From: Triatoma infestans
Lineage: Eukaryota > Arthropoda > Insecta > Hemiptera > Reduviidae
Length of the DNA: 64,000 nt
NCBI GenBank assembly: GCA_011037195.1
Contig: JAAEAF010003436.1
Coordinates: 1 to 64,000, forward strand
Direction: 5' to 3'
Numbering within the stretch: the first letter of the stretch is position 1; each line of letters opens with the position of its first letter. Made by a program: the position numbers and the translations under genes. Positions 59,614 through 64,000 of this stretch are shown here, piece after piece. The notes below the pieces were generated by a model that saw only the letters and a list, made by a program, of their open reading frames with translations, did no database searches and was not told where the DNA came from.

Positions 59614-60692
59614 TGCATGACAACCACGATATCCCGCAGGCGGGTCACCTGGGAGTCGATAAGACATATGCCAGAGTTAGCAGGTTGTATTATTGGCCTG
59701 GATTCTACCGGGATATTAGCCAATACGTTAGTCGTTGTGAGGTATGCCAAAAGGTGAAACCTCCTAACACTCCCCCACGAGGACTAATGTATCCTCGTTA
59801 TAATCAACAGCCATGGGAGATCGTCTCAGTAGATATTATGGGACCCTATCCCAGAAGTTCGCGAGGCAACGTATACTTGCTGGTGTTTCTAGATACATTT
59901 AGTAGGTGGGTAGAGCTATGTCCCATTAGGAAAGCGACATCTTCTATTATTATCTCCGAACTGAAGTCTCGAATCCTCTATAGATTTGGAGCACCACATA
60001 AACTGATTTCAGATAACGCAAAGAACTTTGTTAGTAAACTCATAGACAAGGTGGCAGGAGAGTTTGGGATTAGAAGGGAAACGACCCCTTTCTACCACTC
60101 TCAGGCAAACCCAACTGAGCGGTCGAATCGGAATATCAAGCAACTTATCGTGACGTATCTTGGGGAAAAACACCAACGTTGGGACGACCGACTGGGAGAG
60201 ATCCAATTTGCCATAAACTCTGCTATACAAGATTCCACAAAGTTCAGTCCAGCTTTCCTTAATTTCGGTAGGGAGTTAAGGCCAGTAAATGGGGGTGCAC
60301 CAGAGGATATTCTCAAAAATAGTGAGGGCGGAATAGCTTCCTGGGCCACTAAAATAAGCAAATTGCCGGAGATACATCATATTGCTGAGGAAAATTCTCT
60401 TAAAGCTAGTATGGCCCAGTGTCGCCGTTATAATATGAGGCGTCACCCAAATAATTTTCGACCAGGAGATTTGGTACTTAAAAAGACTTTTCAGTTGTCT
60501 TCGGCCGCTAACAAACTGGCTGCCAAGCTAAATCCCAAGTATGAGGGTCCATATACGGTTACTTCCGTAACAGCTGGCGGATCCTGCAAATTAAAAGATT
60601 CGACTGGGAGGTTGCTTGGATTATGGCATCCTTCCAAGTTAAAACCATTTCGACCACCCGAACGAGCTTCTCCGCTGGGAGGGGGTGTGTAA
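59600..60692 (+). pseudogene. Integrase of the LTR element, out of frame with pol
   Basis: Readable from about 59600, where QIMHDNHDIPQAGHLGV continues VVIPRHLRN of the pol frame after a one-base deletion near 59601. HHCC zinc finger (H, H, CEVCQ), then the DDE core: VSVDIMGPYP, LISDNAKNF, NPTERSNRNIKQ. The C-terminal part has GDLVLKKTF and NPKYEGPYTV, typical of gypsy integrases; no chromodomain seen. The stop lies in the first bases of the 3' LTR. Catalytic residues are kept, so the frameshift is recent. Confidence 0.9.
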
Positions 60693-61114
60693 CGGCTCTC
60701 GTGGTACCTCTTTCCTCCGCTAGAGAGGCCGTTCGTCTGGTGCTGCACTCTGCAATCAATTTTTAAAATTTCTATTTTCGAATATACGACTGCGCAAGGA
60801 AGCGGATAACGGTTCCCACTATTTCAATTTTTCTTGAGTACGTTAGAAGGGTAAAACCAAAAGTTTCGTATCTTTCATAGACGAATTTTTGAAGGTCAGT
60901 AACTGGTCCTCAGGACAATACCTTAACAGGGAAAATTTCGTCACCGCCCAGCGTTGGTGTTTGGCTGGTGTTTGTCTGAGTTTTGTATGGTTTCGCCTAA
61001 GTTACATAAGGTATCTCACTTATTCTTGAAAATATATGGATGAACCAAAAATCATTAAGTGGTGTATTTCTTCAACCAAAGAACCCCTGAAGCTAGAGAA
61101 AGATCCAGGTTACA
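60688..61114 (+). repeat. 3' LTR
   Basis: 427 bp, preceded by the purine tract GGGAGGGGG. Followed by ACAT, the target-site duplication. Confidence 0.95.
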
Positions 61115-61117
61115 ACA

Positions 61118-62695
61118 TTAATCTGTTCTATTATCCATGACCTTTCCTTTAGGCCTGCCTCTAGTTCTTTGTGGTCTGGGACAGTCAGAAGGGGGATCTC
61201 CTTCCGACTCAGAGATGTCTGCCACTAGCGCCGCCGTTTTAGGGCGTGGTGACCGACGGATCTGGAGATTGGGAATTAGGTTATCTCCTGTTTTTCTTTT
61301 TGACCGTCTTGGGGATCTGCGTGACGTACCAACCGTCACCCAGGGGTTCCCCGGTTGTATGAATGGAGATTGCTCCATCTTACTCACACCCTCCATGGAT
61401 GTTGAGGGTGTGACATTCGGTAGCTTTCCTGCTACCTGTACCCCAAGAGGGGCGGATAGCCCTTGTGTTTTGATAGGGCGGATTTCTCCAACTGTGATCA
61501 TTTGTTCTCTTAATGTTGGAGGGGTGGTTTGTTTGGCGTTTCCTGTGTCAAGTTTATCTTGCCCTGCTGTAAAAGTAAAACCTTTTGTCTTCGTTTTTTC
61601 TGCGAAGGAGATCTGTGGTACAGCAAAGGACTTCGAGTCTACTATTGCTCTAGCCTCATTATAAGGCAGCTGTTGCAGAGTTTTTATCTTTTGAATCTCC
61701 TTTTCCTTAATTAAAATTGGACATACAGCTGCTTTAGCCATATGGTCTCCTCCACAATTAGGGCATTTGATCGGTGGAACACAGTCTCCTTCGTGGGGTT
61801 TTTGCCCACACAGACAAACTGGTTCTGAAGCTTTGCATCTCTGTGAAGTGTGTCCATATTTTTGACAGTTGAAACAACGCATAGGTGATGGGATGTATGG
61901 ACGCACTTTGAGGTTATAAAAGGCAGCTTCTATTGATGTAGGAGGTCTCGGTTTGTCAAAAGTAAGAACAAGGGAGGCTGTGTCTATCAAACGTTCTCCT
62001 TGCCTCCTCTTGATCCTCCTTACCTCAATAATTCCTTGGTCGATTAGGCCTTCTTTAATAACTTCTACGGTACTATTTAGAAAATCTCTACATGTGATGA
62101 CTCCCTGAGAGGTGTTGAGTCGTCCATGTAGACTTACTTCAACTTCTATCCCGTCAAGTACTTTAATAGATTTTATCAATTCCCCTTGTGCGCGTGTTTC
62201 AGCCTCTATGCATATGGAACCATCTGATAATTTCTTAATGCTCTTTGCTTTTCCTATAATGGTTCTTATATCTTTATTCAGTTTGAAGGAGCAGCTGGTA
62301 GAAAAGTTACCTTCTCTTTTCCTAATGAGGAAGTATCGCGCCCAGTTGTCTTCTTCCAAATTGATGAACAATTTATTGCTCTTATCAACGCCTCTATTAC
62401 TGTTGCTCCTGACTTTCTTCCGGGGTGGAGAGAGTGGAGCGAAAGGTTCTAGTGTTACTGTGTATCCCTTGGGTGCAGTAACAGTGTCCGAATTAGTGTT
62501 ATCCTTGTCCATGCATTGGTCCTTTGCCTGGGTGACTGCTGTAGATAGTGCGGGGATTTGAGAAGGAGTAAGGGATGTAGGGAGTGGTGATTGGGAAAGT
62601 TGGAGGGATTGTACGGTATTAGGAATTGTTTGGGATTGGGTGTCTGGGTTGGTAGAGCACGGGCAGTGCTCGGAAAGATTAGTTTTAATATCCAT
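61118..62695 (-). CDS. LINE ORF1 (gag-like, zinc knuckles)
   Basis: 525 residues, intact ATG to TAA. Nucleic-acid-binding protein of a non-LTR retrotransposon, expected to coat the element RNA. The N-terminal 100 residues are Pro/Ser/Thr-rich with a basic patch (PPRKKVRSNSNRG). Residues about 274-325 hold three zinc knuckles: CFNCQKYGHTSQRC (CCHC), CLCGQKPHEGDC and CPNCGGDHMAKAAVC, the arrangement of I/Jockey-group ORF1 proteins. The C-terminus is basic (RRSPRRSKRK). The stop codon overlaps the 4-bp target-site duplication of the LTR element, so that insertion left ORF1 intact but cut it off from ORF2. ORFs on the other strand here are shadows. Confidence 0.88.
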   Translation of the reverse strand: MDIKTNLSEHCPCSTNPDTQSQTIPNTVQSLQLSQSPLPTSLTPSQIPALSTAVTQAKDQCMDKDNTNSDTVTAPKGYTVTLEPFAPLSPPRKKVRSNSNRGVDKSNKLFINLEEDNWARYFLIRKREGNFSTSCSFKLNKDIRTIIGKAKSIKKLSDGSICIEAETRAQGELIKSIKVLDGIEVEVSLHGRLNTSQGVITCRDFLNSTVEVIKEGLIDQGIIEVRRIKRRQGERLIDTASLVLTFDKPRPPTSIEAAFYNLKVRPYIPSPMRCFNCQKYGHTSQRCKASEPVCLCGQKPHEGDCVPPIKCPNCGGDHMAKAAVCPILIKEKEIQKIKTLQQLPYNEARAIVDSKSFAVPQISFAEKTKTKGFTFTAGQDKLDTGNAKQTTPPTLREQMITVGEIRPIKTQGLSAPLGVQVAGKLPNVTPSTSMEGVSKMEQSPFIQPGNPWVTVGTSRRSPRRSKRKTGDNLIPNLQIRRSPRPKTAALVADISESEGDPPSDCPRPQRTRGRPKGKVMDNRTD

Positions 62696-63185
62696 GTTAG
62701 GGTATTAATAGGGTTCATCGTGGCACGTGGTCCCGCCTCCACGGACGCTCAATTGGACCCGGTTACTTTCCGGGTAGATCATCGCACCACGACATAGTCC
62801 GGTGCCACGGAAGGCAGCGTTCCGGCACCGAGGTACCGACCCGTGCCCCCGCGGCCCCCTTCCTAACCCTAGGAACCCACCTGAGGCGGAATTCCCTAGC
62901 CTTCCCGGAGTCGGGCTATCCTCCGGGTAGGGCTCTCGGGTGAAGCCAAGGCCAAAGACGTGTGTTGGGATCGGACGCCCGCAGGTCGTCGTCTCCCTCA
63001 ACGCCCAGGATCCCCTTTTCCACCCTAGCCCCAAAGCCTCGTGCCGGCAAGCACGAGGGAGAGGTATTTATACTCCGAGCTCTCAACGAGTGCGTGTACT
63101 TGTTCGTGCAGTGTGTGTAGTCGTCTGTAAGGTGTTGAATGTTCAGGTGTAAGTGGGTGTGTGTGGTGGGGAGCTCGAGTTTACC
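62696..63185 (-). other. LINE 5' UTR
   Basis: GC-richer than the rest of the window, with no long ORF on the minus strand. A TATAAATAC lies near 63065 (minus strand), unusual because LINE promoters are normally internal and TATA-less. The exact 5' end is uncertain. Confidence 0.5.
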
Positions 63186-64000
63186 TGTGGGTGCGCTGTA
63201 CCCAAAATATAAATTATTAACCCGCTATTTGCACTCAGATTTAATTCTAGAGTTTAGGTGATGATTAAATATTATAAGAATTGTTTACTTGCGAATTAAT
63301 AATAATTAATAAAAATGTAATTAATAATAATTGTTATAATAAATAAAATAAACTGTTTTTAAAAGTAACTAAAAGCAATTAGTTTTATAACTGGCGCAGT
63401 CGTTCGGAAAATTCTAGGTGGTTTTAGTGCATATAAAATCGCTACTGTATCAACAGTTCATAGAACTAACCTACCAATGAAAATTACAATTTGGGTAATG
63501 TAAATAAACAAACTCTATAATATTAACCAATTTGAAAAAAAACCTATTTAAAATCTTTAATTAAATATTAACTTAAACTATCTCCTAGATTATCTGAAAT
63601 ATTTTTGATTTTATTTTGCACCTTAATTTGACAAAATTGCTAGACAAGAACTAAAAAAGGAATACATTGACATGATACCAGACTTTAATGGGGAACCAGA
63701 ACTACTTGCACGGTTTCTCGAAATAACAACAAAATTAGTGACACGATTTGGAAGCGCGGACCTCAATGACTTTCAGAATAAATACAATCCTCAATCTTAG
63801 CAAAAATTAAAGGCCCAGCCGCACTAATTGTACATAACTCAGAATTCTCGACATTCGACCAATTAAGACAAGTATTAATAAACACATATTCAGACAAGAG
63901 AGAGACGGTTATACATTAAACGCAGAACTAGTTAGCTTAAAACAAGGAACAGACACCATTATAATTTTACCGAAGAATACAAGGTATATTAAATTTAATG
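63186..64000 (+). pseudogene. gypsy-2 LTR end, primer-binding site and broken gag (runs off window)
   Basis: An LTR-like AT-rich stretch ends TTATAACT, followed at 63392 by TGGCGCAGTCG, the primer-binding site type of the 17.6/297 errantivirus group. Gag follows from about 63620: YIDMIPDFNGEPELLARFLE, the same hallmark as gypsy-1 (DLIPHFDGNPSEL). It breaks near 63795 (TAG) and resumes in another frame (LAKIKGPAALIVHNSEF, FDQLRQVLINTYSDKRE), then breaks again. The LTR's left part is cut at the LINE border. Confidence 0.75.

Larger units (their letters stand above)
54204..61118 (+). mobile_element. Complete LTR retrotransposon, BEL-type gag with gypsy-type pol
   Basis: LTRs 54208-54634 and 60688-61114 (427 bp each, TGTAACGG...GGTTACA) flanked by the 4-bp duplication ACAT (54204-54207, 61115-61118). 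They differ at about 13 positions, roughly 3%, a fairly recent insertion. Order: LTR, primer-binding site, 1.3-kb leader, gag, pol, integrase, purine tract GGGAGGGGG, LTR. It interrupts the LINE between ORF1 and ORF2. The integrase is out of frame with RT/RNase H by one base. Confidence 0.93.
49530..63185 (-). mobile_element. Near-complete I-clade-like LINE, split by an LTR element
   Basis: Minus-strand non-LTR retrotransposon: 5' UTR about 63185-62696, ORF1 62695-61118, then (after the LTR insertion) a spacer and ORF2 53920-50241, 3' UTR, and a 3' A-tail seen as T at 49531-49549. The last 30 nt before the tail read GGCGCTAATGGCC, TGCGATGTCGATGCGCC. A second T-rich run at 49843-49857 makes it possible that 49550-49842 is a separate insertion. 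The presence of both ORFs and one ORF2 frameshift mark it as young. No clear target-site duplication. Confidence 0.8.

Noticed and set aside
61137..62561. Plus-strand ORFs of 149-175 residues
   Set aside because: Shadows of the intact LINE ORF1 on the minus strand.
63040..63180. Promoter of a host gene (TATAAATAC)
   Set aside because: It is within the LINE 5' UTR; a start site there would serve the LINE, and no other ORF follows.

Overview
The window is AT-rich insect nuclear DNA. The diagnostic genes are odorant-binding proteins (OBPs) of the classic insect PBP/GOBP fold, split by spliceosomal introns at shared positions. Around them lies a dense field of insect transposons: tRNA-derived SINEs, non-LTR LINEs, a Penelope-like relic, mariner-type elements and LTR retrotransposons. 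I cannot assign the insect order from the sequence.

Host genes. Four OBP genes can be assembled exon by exon; each is too finely split to appear as a long ORF. OBP-D (+, 2376-5286) has its four 3' exons here; its 5' exons were not found. OBP-A (-, 9634-11189), OBP-B (-, 21735-25327) and OBP-C (-, 33821-44066) are complete from signal peptide to stop. Exon sizes and phases match: a 36-bp exon carrying C2-X3-C3, then a 115-bp exon with an invariant Trp and C4, then an exon with C5-X8-C6. OBP-A and OBP-B are close paralogues and share 5' sequence including an arthropod-type initiator. OBP-C has lost both C2 and C5, which form one disulfide in OBPs, so it is a 'Minus-C' OBP. It also has a spare, duplicated terminal exon and a MITE just upstream of its start codon.

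Mobile DNA around the genes (1-47 kb). A tRNA-derived SINE family (six copies, most with clear target-site duplications), two further SINE families, degraded LINE RNase H fragments, two adjacent mariner-type fold-back elements (14.3-17.5 kb), a 1.7-kb inverted repeat bracketing the OBP-B region (17-18.7 and 31.2-32.9 kb), palindromic MITEs (27 kb), a Penelope-like RT relic (42.4-43.3 kb), a dead mariner (45.1-46.3 kb) and two families of short repeats with a hammerhead-ribozyme-like core.

Right end (47-64 kb) is almost entirely retrotransposon. A broken errantivirus-like gypsy element (47.6-49.5 kb) abuts a near-complete I-clade-like LINE on the minus strand (ORF1 61.1-62.7 kb, ORF2 50.2-53.9 kb, one frameshift). 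The LINE is split just after the ORF1 stop by an LTR retrotransposon (54208-61114). That element joins a BEL/Pao-type gag to a Ty3/gypsy-type pol. A second gypsy element starts near 63.2 kb and runs off the window. The 3' tail of the LINE resembles the tail of the main SINE family, suggesting the LINE machinery mobilised the SINEs.
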